Numbered from the stretch's first letter, positions 34,916 through 44,464 are shown. The stretch is 64,000 nucleotides of DNA from Chitinophaga parva (GCF_003071345.1 NZ_QCYK01000002.1:620001-684000), one strand, 5' to 3'. Notes: a model not told the origin generated them from the sequence alone. Program-made: numbers and translations.

Positions 34916-37120
34916 CAGCGCCCACTTCTTGCTCACCTCCTTCACCGTTTTTTTATATGTTTTCAGGCCGGCAATGGTCTGCCGGATAAAGCCATTGTCT
35001 TCCAGCTTGCCGATCACTACATCCATTTCTTCCTGGCTGCTGTAGGTCATTTTGCGGAAAGGATTGGTGTAGTCTTTTTCACGGCTGCGGTAAATGCCTT
35101 CTGTGAGGTTGCCCATGGTGTACACAGATTGTTCCATACATTGTTTCAGGAAGGCAGGTGTAAAGCCATCCGCGCTGACGCCGTGCAGGTGCATCATACA
35201 GGCAATGGCATGTTGCAGTTTTTCCGATTCATAAACGGCCCCTTCCTGTTTGTATACATCATGCAGTTGCAGCCAGCTGCCTATTTTGCCTTTGCGGATG
35301 CGGTTTTTCAGGTCTTCCACTGTGGCTTCGCGCATGAGCTGCCCGCCGACGTTCTGCCAGGGGCCGCGTTTGGCGGTCTTTGCGAGGGATTGTAATTGTG
35401 CAAAGGTGGCATCCGGCTGCTTGGCAAGATAAGCGAGGATATTGCGCACACCATACAGGTTCACGATCTCGCGCAGCACCGGGTAGGAGCGGTGTACTTT
35501 GAGCAATGCTGCTTTGCGGTTACTGTTTTCCACTTTGCTGGCGTAGATATTCATTTTAGCCACGGTAGCCGGGTCGTGGAGCAGCAGTTCCTGTCCTTTT
35601 TTAATGCAGGTTTTTGCGCCGGGTACTTCCTGTTTTTCCTGCAGGTACCAGGCTTCGCCCACGGCTTGTTCTATAAGGGGCAGGGCATGCAGCAGTTCTT
35701 CCATGGAGTCCGGCGCCATGTAATCATACTCTATGTACTGGATCTTGTTGCTGCGTTTATCACGGTCTATATACTTCCAGGCATTGCGGGCCAGTGCATA
35801 CATGTTGTACAGGAACCAGTAGCCGGGCATGATCTTGAGCGTGTTGTCATGCTCATCGTTCATCACCAGGCTGAATGGATAGGGAATATCCAGCTCATTC
35901 ATGTAGTTACCCTTGGCAATGAGCGTGAAGGTGGCAAAGCGGGAGTTGTGTTTCAGGCTCACGCACAGGCCCGGCCAGAACCCGCGCCCGGCAATGATCT
36001 CACCATCTGCACCCCGGGAGTTATGGTTACTGCCAATGGTGGCACCCGCCGCCATATTGCTCTGCCCCATGACGAGGGCCGCGCAAAGGAAAGAGTTGTT
36101 ATGGTGTTGCTCGTGTGCCGGGAAGATCAGGGAGTTCAATACCTCACAGCAGGAGATGGTGGCATTATTGCCCAGGTAAGAGTTGATGAGGCGCGCGCCG
36201 TATTTCAGCTGGGAGTGGGAGGCCATTACAAAACGCACTGCCTTTACCCCGTAAAAAATGCGGCAGCCATAACCAATGATGCCATTCACCAGTTCACAAC
36301 CTTCCCCTATCTGCGAGGTTTCATCCGGGCGGCTGTTGATGGTGAGGTTCTTTAGTTTATTGGCGCCTTTCAGGTAGGCGTCAGAGCCGATGGTTACATC
36401 TTTGATGATCTTGCAGTTCTTGATCACGGTGCGGTCGCCCACCATGCCATAGTAGCCCCGGCGCTTGTCAAATTGCTTTTCGGTGAGGATGCGGAATTGG
36501 TCCATGAGCTGCTGGTCATCACGGTTGCGGGTCCACAGGTAGGCGTCGCCCGGCAGCATGCCATCAAAGGGCAGGATCTTACGCCCGCCGTTCTCATTGC
36601 ATAGTTCCATCCACAGGCGGCGCTCCTCAGACTCGCCATCTTTAATGATGCCGTTACCAAATTTGGCAAAGTCCGTGGTCTCCATTTCATTCACGTTGAA
36701 AAGGATCACTTCATTGCCAATGATGTAATGAGAGAGGAAGTTCACATTATGTACCACCACGTTGTCGCCAAAGTCGCAGGAGGTGATGGTGCTGTTGTAC
36801 AAACCCACAGCCAGGCGCAGGTTGCGGAATTCGAGGAAGTAGGGTTCCAGTTTGCCGATGCGCACCATGCCATAGAAGTGGCAGTGCTGCACCAGTTGCG
36901 GGTTGAACTCATTAGACACCATGATGTTGTTCCAGTCGTCCGATGTATTGTCATTGCGCACCAGGATCTCCAGTTCCTGTGCCGTGAGCTTCCGGTACAC
37001 ACCCTGGCGCCCCCATTGCTGGTCGCGCAGGTAATATTCATCTTTCCCCTTGGGAAGATAAGCAGCATCCACGAAGTTGTATCCCAGCTCCGTGAGCGGG
37101 CGTTTTTCTATCCGGTTCAT
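34913..37120 (-). CDS. DUF4954 family protein (left-handed beta-helix)
   Basis: Cytoplasmic protein of 735 residues of the Bacteroidota/spirochaete DUF4954 family. No signal peptide. The middle (about 85-400) shows hexapeptide-like strands (for example IGNEVILFNV, IGEGCELVNGIIGYG, NNATISCCEVLNSLIFP) consistent with a left-handed beta-helix as in sugar-nucleotide acyl- and nucleotidyltransferases; the C-terminal ~250 residues are helical. Function is unknown. It is next to glmS, which makes glucosamine-6-phosphate, and glmU-type enzymes share the beta-helix fold, so a link to amino-sugar or envelope precursors is possible but unproven. Confidence 0.88.
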   Translation of the reverse strand: MNRIEKRPLTELGYNFVDAAYLPKGKDEYYLRDQQWGRQGVYRKLTAQELEILVRNDNTSDDWNNIMVSNEFNPQLVQHCHFYGMVRIGKLEPYFLEFRNLRLAVGLYNSTITSCDFGDNVVVHNVNFLSHYIIGNEVILFNVNEMETTDFAKFGNGIIKDGESEERRLWMELCNENGGRKILPFDGMLPGDAYLWTRNRDDQQLMDQFRILTEKQFDKRRGYYGMVGDRTVIKNCKIIKDVTIGSDAYLKGANKLKNLTINSRPDETSQIGEGCELVNGIIGYGCRIFYGVKAVRFVMASHSQLKYGARLINSYLGNNATISCCEVLNSLIFPAHEQHHNNSFLCAALVMGQSNMAAGATIGSNHNSRGADGEIIAGRGFWPGLCVSLKHNSRFATFTLIAKGNYMNELDIPYPFSLVMNDEHDNTLKIMPGYWFLYNMYALARNAWKYIDRDKRSNKIQYIEYDYMAPDSMEELLHALPLIEQAVGEAWYLQEKQEVPGAKTCIKKGQELLLHDPATVAKMNIYASKVENSNRKAALLKVHRSYPVLREIVNLYGVRNILAYLAKQPDATFAQLQSLAKTAKRGPWQNVGGQLMREATVEDLKNRIRKGKIGSWLQLHDVYKQEGAVYESEKLQHAIACMMHLHGVSADGFTPAFLKQCMEQSVYTMGNLTEGIYRSREKDYTNPFRKMTYSSQEEMDVVIGKLEDNGFIRQTIAGLKTYKKTVKEVSKKWAL

Positions 37121-37133
37121 GCTTGTTTTTCGT

Positions 37134-37189
37134 TAATGGTTAATAGTTAATGGGTGATCGTTAATGGCCGGTGGTTAATTGTTGATGGC
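37134..37189. repeat. Heptamer array, TTAATGG family (left arm)
   Basis: Eight 7-mers: TTAATGG, TTAATAG, TTAATGG, GTGATCG, TTAATGG, CCGGTGG, TTAATTG, TTGATGG. Starts 13 nt beyond the DUF4954 ATG. Confidence 0.85.
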
Positions 37190-37198
37190 ATAAAAAAA

Positions 37199-37287
37199 TC
37201 GTCGTTTCATTGTGTTAGCGTATATCTGCCCTCGTCTTACCAGTAAGACATAACAGAAACACACGCGCAAACAACAAAACGACGATT
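37199..37287. other. Structured spacer with nested hairpins between glmS and DUF4954
   Basis: Perfect 11-bp arms AATCGTCGTTT (37199-37209) and AAACGACGATT (37277-37287) enclose a second hairpin GTCTTAC/GTAAGAC (37235-37250). On the minus strand this follows glmS and precedes DUF4954; A- and T-rich flanks mean it could act as a terminator or leader structure. It is enclosed by the TTAATGG-family arrays. Confidence 0.65.
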
Positions 37288-37311
37288 AACTATTAACAAT
37301 TAACTATCAAC
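37284..37311. repeat. Heptamer array, TTAATGG family (right arm, inverted)
   Basis: GATTAAC, TATTAAC, AATTAAC, TATCAAC on the plus strand, i.e. the inverse of the left arm, ending at the base before the glmS stop codon. Confidence 0.8.
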
Positions 37312-39150
37312 CTACTCTACGGTAACTGACTTCGCCAGGTTACGCGGCTTGTCCACGTCAAACCCTTTTGCTACGCCAATGTGATAGGCCAGCAGCTGCA
37401 AGGGGATTACGGAGATAATCGGCGCTACCAGTTCATCTGCGGCCGGCACCTCAATGAGGTCATCTGCCATGCTGCGGATGCTGGTATCGCCTTCTGTGAC
37501 GATGGCGATCACTTTGCCTTTGCGGGCTTTGATCTCCTGTATGTTGGATACAATTTTTTCGTAGTTGGAATCGCGGGTGGCTACAAATACCACGGGCAGG
37601 TTTTCATCTACCAGGGCAATGGGGCCATGCTTCATTTCCGCAGCAGGATAGCCTTCCGCGTGGATGTAAGAGATCTCTTTGAGCTTCAGCGCACCTTCCA
37701 GCGCAATGGGGAAGTTGTAGCCGCGGCCCAGGAACAGGAAGTCGCGCGCATCTTTATATTTATGTGCGATCCGTTTCACCTGGTCATCCAGTTTCAGCGT
37801 GGCAGCCACTTTTTCAGAGATGCTGTCCAGTTCATCCAGCAGGTACTGGAAGCGTTGTTGGGTAATGCTGCCTTTTTCTTCTGCCACTTTCAGGGCAATG
37901 AGGGTAAGCACCGCCAGCTGTGCGGTAAAAGCCTTGGTACTGGCTACGCCTATTTCCGGGCCTGCATGCGTATAGGCGCCGGCGTGGGAGAGGCGGGCAA
38001 TGGAGGATCCTACCACGTTGCACACGCCCAGGATGATGGCCCCCTTTTCTTTGGCGCTTTCCATGGCCACCAGGGTGTCTGCCGTTTCACCGGACTGGGA
38101 TACGGCAATGATCACATCGCCCTTGCCCACCACGGGATTGCGGTAGCGGAACTCGGAGGCGTATTCCACCTCTACCGGGATGCGGCAAAGCTCTTCAATG
38201 ATATATTCTGCGATCAGCCCTGCATGCCAGCTGGTGCCGCAGGCTACAATGATGATGCGGCGGGCTTCTTTGAGCAGGCTGGCGTATTCACGGATGCCGC
38301 CCATGGTCAGCGTGCCCTTCTTGGCATCCAGGCGGCCGCGCAGGCTGTCGTAAATGGTTTGCGGTTGTTCAAAGATCTCTTTCACCATGAAGTGGTCGTA
38401 GCCGCCTTTTTCAATGGCTGCCAGCTCAATGTCCAGCTTCTGGATGTAGGGGCTCTGGATCTCGTTGGCAATGTTCTTCAGGATCAGTTCATCCTTGCGG
38501 ATAATGGCGATCTCATAGTCGTTCACATACACCACTTCCTTCGTGTACTCCACGATGGGGGAGGCGTCGGAAGCCAGGAAGTGCTCGCCTTTACCCACGC
38601 CTATTACCAGGGGAGAGCCTTTGCGGGCGGCAACCAGGGTGCCGGGGTCATCTTCATCAATGATCACGATCACATAGGCGCCTACTACGCGTTTCAGCGC
38701 CACGCGTACGGCTTCTTCGGTGGAGTAGCCGTTGCTGTTCTTGATCTCGCCAATGAAGTGTACCAGTACTTCCGTATCGGTATCGGAGGAGAAGGTGTGG
38801 CCCTGGTTGATCAGCTCCTGTTTCAGCTGCATGTAGTTTTCGATGATGCCGTTATGCACCATGGCCAGTTTGCCATCCTGTGATCTGTGGGGGTGGGAGT
38901 TACGGTCACTTGGCTCGCCGTGTGTGGCCCAGCGGGTGTGGCCTATGCCGATGTGGGCGTTAACATCCTTGCCGGCAACAAAGTCTTCCAGCTCTGCTAC
39001 CTTGCCTTTTTTCTTGTATACCTGCAGGCCTTCCTTGCCGTACAGCGCCACGCCGGCACTGTCATAACCGCGGTATTCCAGTCGTTTTAATCCTTTAATG
39101 ACTACGGGGTAAGCTTCTCGCTGCCCAATGTATGCGACGATTCCACACAT
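37312..39150 (-). CDS. glmS: Glutamine-fructose-6-phosphate aminotransferase (isomerizing)
   Basis: Makes glucosamine-6-phosphate from fructose-6-phosphate and glutamine, the entry to peptidoglycan and LPS amino sugars. 612 residues. The N-terminal Ntn glutaminase starts with the catalytic Cys (MCGIVAYIG) and has TRWATHGEPS and GIIENY. Two SIS isomerase domains follow (CGTSWHAG, SQSGETADTL, LGRGYNFPIALEGALKLKE core) and the end DKPRNLAKSVTVE is diagnostic. No glmS ribozyme or sRNA site can be seen in the 240-bp upstream gap. Confidence 0.97.
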   Translation of the reverse strand: MCGIVAYIGQREAYPVVIKGLKRLEYRGYDSAGVALYGKEGLQVYKKKGKVAELEDFVAGKDVNAHIGIGHTRWATHGEPSDRNSHPHRSQDGKLAMVHNGIIENYMQLKQELINQGHTFSSDTDTEVLVHFIGEIKNSNGYSTEEAVRVALKRVVGAYVIVIIDEDDPGTLVAARKGSPLVIGVGKGEHFLASDASPIVEYTKEVVYVNDYEIAIIRKDELILKNIANEIQSPYIQKLDIELAAIEKGGYDHFMVKEIFEQPQTIYDSLRGRLDAKKGTLTMGGIREYASLLKEARRIIIVACGTSWHAGLIAEYIIEELCRIPVEVEYASEFRYRNPVVGKGDVIIAVSQSGETADTLVAMESAKEKGAIILGVCNVVGSSIARLSHAGAYTHAGPEIGVASTKAFTAQLAVLTLIALKVAEEKGSITQQRFQYLLDELDSISEKVAATLKLDDQVKRIAHKYKDARDFLFLGRGYNFPIALEGALKLKEISYIHAEGYPAAEMKHGPIALVDENLPVVFVATRDSNYEKIVSNIQEIKARKGKVIAIVTEGDTSIRSMADDLIEVPAADELVAPIISVIPLQLLAYHIGVAKGFDVDKPRNLAKSVTVE

Positions 39151-39341
39151 ATATGGTTATTATTTTTAGTGGTAGAAGATGCAATATGCTAATAAAAAAT
39201 GGGAAGTCCTTGTATCGGGTTCCATCAAGTAGGCATACAAAATCCGGTTTTAAAAGAATGGTTCGCGGCGGGATGGGAGAAAAAAGTATGCCAAAACAGT
39301 ATAGCCTGGAGTTAATTTATTATCACCAATGGCCCTCAAAC

Positions 39342-39371
39342 AAAAACGCAGCGCCCGTGGACGCTGCGTTT
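39342..39371 (-). terminator. Terminator of the S9 peptidase gene
   Basis: AAACGCAGCG (39344-39353) pairs with CGCTGCGTTT (39362-39371); on the minus strand a T-rich tail follows. Lies 20 bp beyond the peptidase stop codon. Confidence 0.85.
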
Positions 39372-39390
39372 CATGTGATGTGCCTGTAAA

Positions 39391-41745
39391 TTATTTAAGG
39401 TAGGTATCAAATAATTTTAAGATGCGTTTATATTCATCCGTCCAGCTGCTGGGCGTAGTGAACCCATGGTCTTCCACCGGGTACACGGCCAGCTCCCAGT
39501 TGTCCTTGTGCAGCTCTATGAGGCGTTGCGACAAGCGTACAATGTCTTCAAAATGTACATTAGTGTCCACCATGCCATGGCACATGAGCAGGTGGCCTTT
39601 CAGTCCTGCTGCATGGTAAATGGGGGAAGAGCGACGGTAAGCAATGCTATCCGTATAAGGTTCATTAAGAATGGAGGCGGTGTAGGGATGGTTGTAATGG
39701 GCCCAATCTGTTACTGAGCGCAAAGCCGCGCCCGCGGCTATTTCCCCGGGTTTGGTAAACATGGCCATCAGCGTCATAAAGCCGCCGTAGCTGCCCCCGT
39801 ACATGCCCACGCGGTTTTTGTCAATGCCTTGTTCCTGCTCCAGGTAATGCACCGCATCTATTTCATCGTCCAGGTCTTTGCCACCCATGTAACGGTAAAT
39901 GCCCGTGCGCCACTTGCTGCCATAACCTGCACTGCCGCGGTAATCCACGTCCATGACGGTATAGCCCAGGTCTGTGAGCAGGTTGTTGAACATGTATTCT
40001 CGGAAGTACAAGCTCCACCATTTGTGGGCGTTCTGCAGGTAGCCGGCGCCGTGCACAAAGATCACGGCAGCCCCGTTCTTCTTCGCCGCATCCGGCTTGT
40101 ACAGGCGGGCATACACGGTGGCGCCGTCGCGGGCGGTAAAAGTGATCACCGGCACATCGCGCCAGGGGTAGGCTTTAAAGGCGTCCGACTGTGCTTTAAA
40201 GGTAAGTTGCCGTGGTTTGCTGCCTGGTACGTTTTCCTGTACGTACAGCTCCCAGGGTTTGTTGGTGTAGCTGTAGCGGTAAGCGATCCATTTTTCATCC
40301 GGGGAAATGCTCACCTCGTGGGCGCCCGTCATGGTGGTAATGCGCTGGGGCTCCCCGCCGGTGGCGGGCATGCGGTACCACTGTTTTTCACCGGGATGTA
40401 CGGCGTTGGTGAGCAGGTAGAAGAATTTTTTATCGTGGGAGAGCGTGGCCTCCTGTACTTCAAAGTTGCCTTTGGTGAGTGCTGTTTGCTGCCCGCTGGT
40501 CACATCTGTTTTGTATACGTGCGCATACCCGCTGGCTTGCGACATATACCAGCAGGTATGGTCATCCAGCCAGCCCAGGGAAGCATCTCCATATTCTTCG
40601 GGATCATCTATGCCGGGGCCGGCCACCCAGGCTTCATCCCGCTGCCGGTCTATGTTCTTTACCGCGCCGGTGTTCATGTCCACGATTGCCAGCCAGCGGT
40701 CTTTAAAGTCCTGCGAAAAAATATCCGCCAGTGCATAGGTACCGCCGGGCGACCAGTAAGGCCCGTGCACGATGACACCACGGGGCACCGTATCATAATG
40801 GCTGTAGTCTTTTGCAAAGTCCGGCAGGTCGTGGATGCCCGGTAGATCTTTGGTGATGACAGGATATACGGTGTCCTTTACGCGATCATAGATGAAGGAC
40901 GCGTAGCTGGATTGGGGGTCACCCACTTTGGTGCGGGAAGGAATGTCTGTGGTAAAACCGCTGGCGCTTACAAAACTGGGTACTTTGGTGGATTGTGCGC
41001 CGGTAGCGGGTTTGCGCAGCTGGTACATCACGTAGCGCCCATCCGGGCTGATGCGGGTTTCCTCCACCTCCCGGTCGCCGGTGTAGAGGGTGCGCAGGGT
41101 GTCGTGCTTTACGCTTTGCTGGAAGGCCTTGGCTGCATCAGCTTTCTCCTGCTTGTCTTTGATGATGTCAAAGAGGGTCTGTTGCTGTGCATGCAGCCAC
41201 TGTTCCTGGTGGTTCAGTTTTTTGGTCTCCGGCTTCTCACCTTTGGTAAAGTCGGTCAACTGCCGCGTGCCACCATCGGCCATGTCCCAGGCAAAGAGGT
41301 TATCACCGGAGGTGTACACCACGCTTTGGTCGTTGAAGCTGAACACCGGGTCGTTCTCATATTCCGTGGTATGGGTAATGCGGGTATCCCTGCCGGTCTT
41401 CAGGTTCAGCAGATAGATGTCGCCATTCAGGTTATAGGCAATGGCGGTGCGGGGCTGGTTATAACGTCCCCGGCGGATGGCCATCAGGCGGGCACGGTCC
41501 ATGGGTGCGGTTTTAACGGGAGCTGCCTGGTTATAAGGCGTGGCATACAGGGAGTCTGCCAATGCCTGTTCCGGGTTCCAGTTAAAGTAAATGGTTTTGC
41601 TGTCCGTACCCCAGAATACCCGGTCTGGCGAAGTGCCTATCCAGCGCGTATCCTGCATGATCTTTTCAACGGTAAGGGTAGGCGCCTGCTGCGCGCTGGC
41701 CGCAAGGCCCACGCCACAAAGCAGGAGGGAGAGATATTGTTTCAT
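39391..41745 (-). CDS. S9-family prolyl oligopeptidase, dipeptidyl-peptidase IV-like
   Basis: Exported serine peptidase of 784 residues from ATG 41745 (MKQYLSLLLCGVGLAASAQ signal peptide; the frame upstream of it reads through a repeat array and is not part of the protein). N-terminal DPP IV-type beta-propeller (about 30-510), then an alpha/beta-hydrolase domain with the nucleophile in GGSYGGF, the Asp in the MVDTNVHFED segment and the His in EDHGFT. It likely removes N-terminal dipeptides from proline-containing peptides in the periplasm. Divergent from the phosphatase lipoprotein across a repeat-bracketed spacer. Confidence 0.92.
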   Translation of the reverse strand: MKQYLSLLLCGVGLAASAQQAPTLTVEKIMQDTRWIGTSPDRVFWGTDSKTIYFNWNPEQALADSLYATPYNQAAPVKTAPMDRARLMAIRRGRYNQPRTAIAYNLNGDIYLLNLKTGRDTRITHTTEYENDPVFSFNDQSVVYTSGDNLFAWDMADGGTRQLTDFTKGEKPETKKLNHQEQWLHAQQQTLFDIIKDKQEKADAAKAFQQSVKHDTLRTLYTGDREVEETRISPDGRYVMYQLRKPATGAQSTKVPSFVSASGFTTDIPSRTKVGDPQSSYASFIYDRVKDTVYPVITKDLPGIHDLPDFAKDYSHYDTVPRGVIVHGPYWSPGGTYALADIFSQDFKDRWLAIVDMNTGAVKNIDRQRDEAWVAGPGIDDPEEYGDASLGWLDDHTCWYMSQASGYAHVYKTDVTSGQQTALTKGNFEVQEATLSHDKKFFYLLTNAVHPGEKQWYRMPATGGEPQRITTMTGAHEVSISPDEKWIAYRYSYTNKPWELYVQENVPGSKPRQLTFKAQSDAFKAYPWRDVPVITFTARDGATVYARLYKPDAAKKNGAAVIFVHGAGYLQNAHKWWSLYFREYMFNNLLTDLGYTVMDVDYRGSAGYGSKWRTGIYRYMGGKDLDDEIDAVHYLEQEQGIDKNRVGMYGGSYGGFMTLMAMFTKPGEIAAGAALRSVTDWAHYNHPYTASILNEPYTDSIAYRRSSPIYHAAGLKGHLLMCHGMVDTNVHFEDIVRLSQRLIELHKDNWELAVYPVEDHGFTTPSSWTDEYKRILKLFDTYLK

Positions 41746-41765
41746 TTTGGTTGTTTTATTAAAAT

Positions 41766-41793
41766 GTACAACGTACAGCGTACAACGTACCAA
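41766..41793. repeat. Heptamer array, GTACAAC family (left arm)
   Basis: GTACAAC, GTACAGC, GTACAAC, GTACCAA just upstream of the peptidase start. The inverted partner is at 41936-41963. Confidence 0.85.
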
Positions 41794-41935
41794 AGCCCGC
41801 ACCCGGGCTGTGTGACAATGTACGGATATCGGTAAAAATGAAGGTGGTGGTTGTTGTAGCCGGCAAAATAAATGCTTGCACGGCGCCCAAGACATTGTAT
41901 CTTGTACAGTAAATATAACCAAAGCAACTATCAAT

Positions 41936-41963
41936 GTACGCCGTACGTTGTACGCTGTACGAT
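41936..41963. repeat. Heptamer array, GTACAAC family (right arm, inverted)
   Basis: GTACGCC, GTACGTT, GTACGCT, GTACGAT, the inverse of the left arm, ending 9 nt before the start chosen for the phosphatase lipoprotein. The 140-bp spacer between the arms has no gene. Confidence 0.85.
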
Positions 41964-41972
41964 TTTGATCCT

Positions 41973-42506
41973 ATGTACCGCCTCCTGCCCATATGCTTAT
42001 TTGCCTTGCTCGCGGCCTGCCAGGAAACGGCCCCGCCGCGGGAGGCTGTGCCCGTGGCGGAGGATAGCACTTTCCTTACCGGCACCTTCTTCGTGGTAAG
42101 GCATGCGGCAAATTATCCCGGGTTCGATTCTACGCTTACCCCGGAAGGCCAATGCCAGGCCGGTGCGCTGGCCCGCCTGCTCCGCGATTCCGCCATCGAC
42201 AAGATCTACTTCACCCACTTCAAGCGTTCCATCGCCACTGCAGACTCATTGCGTGCAGCGCTGCATACAGATACCGTGTTCTTTAATGCAGACAGCTCCG
42301 GCGAATCCCTGCTGTATGAGCTTACCCGCCATGGCGACTGGGGTAAACGGGTGCTCGTCATTGGTCACCGGCCTGCTTTGCTGCCCATGCTGCGCAGCTT
42401 CAAAGCCAGGCCCCCGGTGGATTCTGTGCCGGAGAATGTATACGATGAATTGTTTACTGTGTATAAGAAGCAGGACACGGTACTGTGCACCGTGAAAACG
42501 TACTAG
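41973..42506 (+). CDS. Histidine phosphatase-family (SixA/PGAM-like) lipoprotein
   Basis: Exported lipoprotein of 177 residues. ATG 41973 was chosen because it gives a clean lipoprotein signal (MYRLLPICLFALLAAC, Cys16); the longer frame from 41934 translates the repeat array. The domain carries the catalytic RH of VVRHAANYPG (Ala instead of Gly after the His), the LTPEGQCQAGALA strand, a second conserved His in VIGHRPALL, and the TADSLRAAL helix. Such proteins dephosphorylate small molecules or phosphohistidine; the target is unknown. Confidence 0.83.
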   Translation: MYRLLPICLFALLAACQETAPPREAVPVAEDSTFLTGTFFVVRHAANYPGFDSTLTPEGQCQAGALARLLRDSAIDKIYFTHFKRSIATADSLRAALHTDTVFFNADSSGESLLYELTRHGDWGKRVLVIGHRPALLPMLRSFKARPPVDSVPENVYDELFTVYKKQDTVLCTVKTY

Positions 42507-42525
42507 GAAGGTACCTTGTACAGCG

Positions 42526-43911
42526 CTAAAATGCATTAGTGCCCCCGTGGAACACGAGGAGCCAGGCCACCGTAAAGTAGATGATAAGGCCTGTAACGTC
42601 CACCAGGGTGGCCACAAAAGGAGCGGAGGAGGTGGCGGGATCTGCACCCAGGCGCTTAAGGACAAGGGGAAGCATGGAACCGGAAAGCGTGCCCCAGAGC
42701 ACTACGCCCACCAGCGATACGCCTACCACGCAGCCCAGCAACAGGCCGTGGCCATGGTAGCTATGGAAGATGGATTCCCAGATCATGATGCGGGTAAAGC
42801 CCACAATACCCAGGATGCTGCCCAGCAGCAGGCCGGATAAGATCTCGCGGCGCATTACGCGCCACCATGCTGCCAGGGTCACTTCGCCCAGGGCCATGGC
42901 CTGGATGATGAGGGTAGAAGCCTGGGAGCCGCTGTTGCCCCCACTGGAAATGATGAGCGGGATGAAGAGGGACAGGGTTACAAAGCGGGCGATCTCGTTT
43001 TCAAAAACGCCCATGGCCGTGGCGGTGAGCATTTCACCTAAGAACAACACCACCAGCCAGCCGGCACGTTTGCGCACCAGCTTAAACAGGGAAATGTCCA
43101 GGTAAGGCTCATCCAGGGCTTCGGTACCACCAATGCGCTGTACGTCTTCGGTGTGTTCTTCATTGGCTATCCACAGCATATCATCAATGGTCACAATACC
43201 CAGCATAATGCCGGAATCATCTACCACGGGAAGGGCTACACGGTTTTCCATGCGGAACACCTGGATGGCTTCTTCCTGTTCATCCATCACATGGAGGGAT
43301 ACAAAGCGGTCGTCCATCAGCGTGTTCACTGCGGTATCGGGCGATACGAGCAGGAACTCACGGATGCGGAAATCGTCCAATAATTTACCCGTACTGTCCA
43401 CCACGTAGATCACGTCAATGGTCTCGGAATCTTTGCCATGTTCGCGGATATGGTCCAGCACCTGGCGCACCGTCCATTGCTCCTGCACGGAGAGGAACTC
43501 CGGGGTCATGATGCGGCCTACACTGGTTTCAGGGTATCCCAGCAGGGAAAGGGTGATCTTGCGTTCTTCAGGGTCCAGCAGCTTCAAAAGCTCTGTGAGC
43601 GCGGCACTGGGCAGTTCACCCAGGAAGGCCGTACGGTCATCCGCGGGCAATTCATTGAGCAGTTCTGCTACCTTACCGGCGGGCAACGACTTGATGACAT
43701 CTTCCTGGTCGGGGAAGTCCAGGATGCGGAAAGCCGCTGCAGCGCGGGATATGGACAGGTTGTTGATGATGGTGGAAGCCTGTTCCGGCACTTCCCGAAT
43801 CAGTTCGGTAATGTCGGTAATGAGCTGGTCATCCAGGTACACTGTAAGTTCCCGGAAGTTGCGCTCCTGCAAGAGTATTTCAAATTTTTCCAGTAAGGCT
43901 TCGTTTTCCAT
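42526..43911 (-). CDS. mgtE: Magnesium transporter MgtE
   Basis: Mg2+ channel/transporter, 461 residues. N-terminal superhelical MgtE_N domain (about 20-130), two CBS domains (about 135-255, RIMTPEFLSVQEQWTVR and MLGIVTIDDMLW recognisable by their cores) which sense cytosolic Mg2+, a plug helix, and five C-terminal TM helices with the selectivity region LVGVVLWGTLSGSMLPL and the ADPATSSAPFVATLVD family signature. Transcribed alone, convergent with the phosphatase gene. Confidence 0.96.
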   Translation of the reverse strand: MENEALLEKFEILLQERNFRELTVYLDDQLITDITELIREVPEQASTIINNLSISRAAAAFRILDFPDQEDVIKSLPAGKVAELLNELPADDRTAFLGELPSAALTELLKLLDPEERKITLSLLGYPETSVGRIMTPEFLSVQEQWTVRQVLDHIREHGKDSETIDVIYVVDSTGKLLDDFRIREFLLVSPDTAVNTLMDDRFVSLHVMDEQEEAIQVFRMENRVALPVVDDSGIMLGIVTIDDMLWIANEEHTEDVQRIGGTEALDEPYLDISLFKLVRKRAGWLVVLFLGEMLTATAMGVFENEIARFVTLSLFIPLIISSGGNSGSQASTLIIQAMALGEVTLAAWWRVMRREILSGLLLGSILGIVGFTRIMIWESIFHSYHGHGLLLGCVVGVSLVGVVLWGTLSGSMLPLVLKRLGADPATSSAPFVATLVDVTGLIIYFTVAWLLVFHGGTNAF

Positions 43912-44050
43912 ATCAGTTTTACCCGGTGGCGAAAATAAGCATTTAAAGCTACCAAGTCCGGGCCAGGTATATTTTTTGTATTAACTTTTGAATAAGCATT
44001 GGCGTTTCGTTAACTTGCCATCTGTTCGCTTTATTACTACACTTTTTATT

Positions 44051-44440
44051 ATGATCAAACCGTATTTACAAATCTTGAAGTCCAAGGGCAGAGGCCGTGG
44101 CGTTTTTACAAAAGAAAGAATTGCATCCGGTACCCGGATCGAAACGTCGCCAGTGCTGGTCCTGTCTTACGACGATACGGCCATTGCGGATAAAACCAAG
44201 TTGCATAACTACATCTTCCTTTGGGGAGCAAGAGAAACCCGTTCCTGCATAGCACTGGGCTACTGCTCCATCTACAACCACTCTTATGATCCGAACTGCA
44301 TCTATGAGATGGACTTTGAAGCAGAGACCATGAGCATCATTACCCGCCGTGAGATCAAGAAAGGAGAAGAGTTGTTCATCAACTACAATGGAGACCCGGA
44401 GAATACCAACCCGGTTTGGTTTGATGTAAGGAAGAAATAA
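44051..44440 (+). CDS. SET domain-containing protein (putative protein-lysine methyltransferase)
   Basis: Compact, 129-residue protein that is essentially one SET domain: GRGRGVFTKERIASGT at the start, the YNHSYDPNC segment carrying the NHS motif that contacts SAM, and the GEELFINYNGD end supplying the catalytic Tyr. This is the minimal architecture seen in bacterial SET proteins, which methylate protein lysines; the substrate is unknown. ATG 44051 fits the domain start. Single gene, with its own terminator. Confidence 0.87.
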   Translation: MIKPYLQILKSKGRGRGVFTKERIASGTRIETSPVLVLSYDDTAIADKTKLHNYIFLWGARETRSCIALGYCSIYNHSYDPNCIYEMDFEAETMSIITRREIKKGEELFINYNGDPENTNPVWFDVRKK

Positions 44441-44464
44441 GTTTCTTTTTAAATGATTCATACA

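Noticed and set aside
37312..39390. glmS ribozyme or riboswitch upstream of glmS
   Set aside because: The ~240-bp upstream region shows no recognisable conserved core; this ribozyme is mainly a Firmicutes feature.
41746..41934. N-terminal extensions reading VVRCTLY-type peptides near heptamer arrays
   Set aside because: The GTACAAC arrays are open in several frames and give a 7-residue peptide repeat (21 nt). The true starts lie inside, at clear signal peptides (41745 and 41973).
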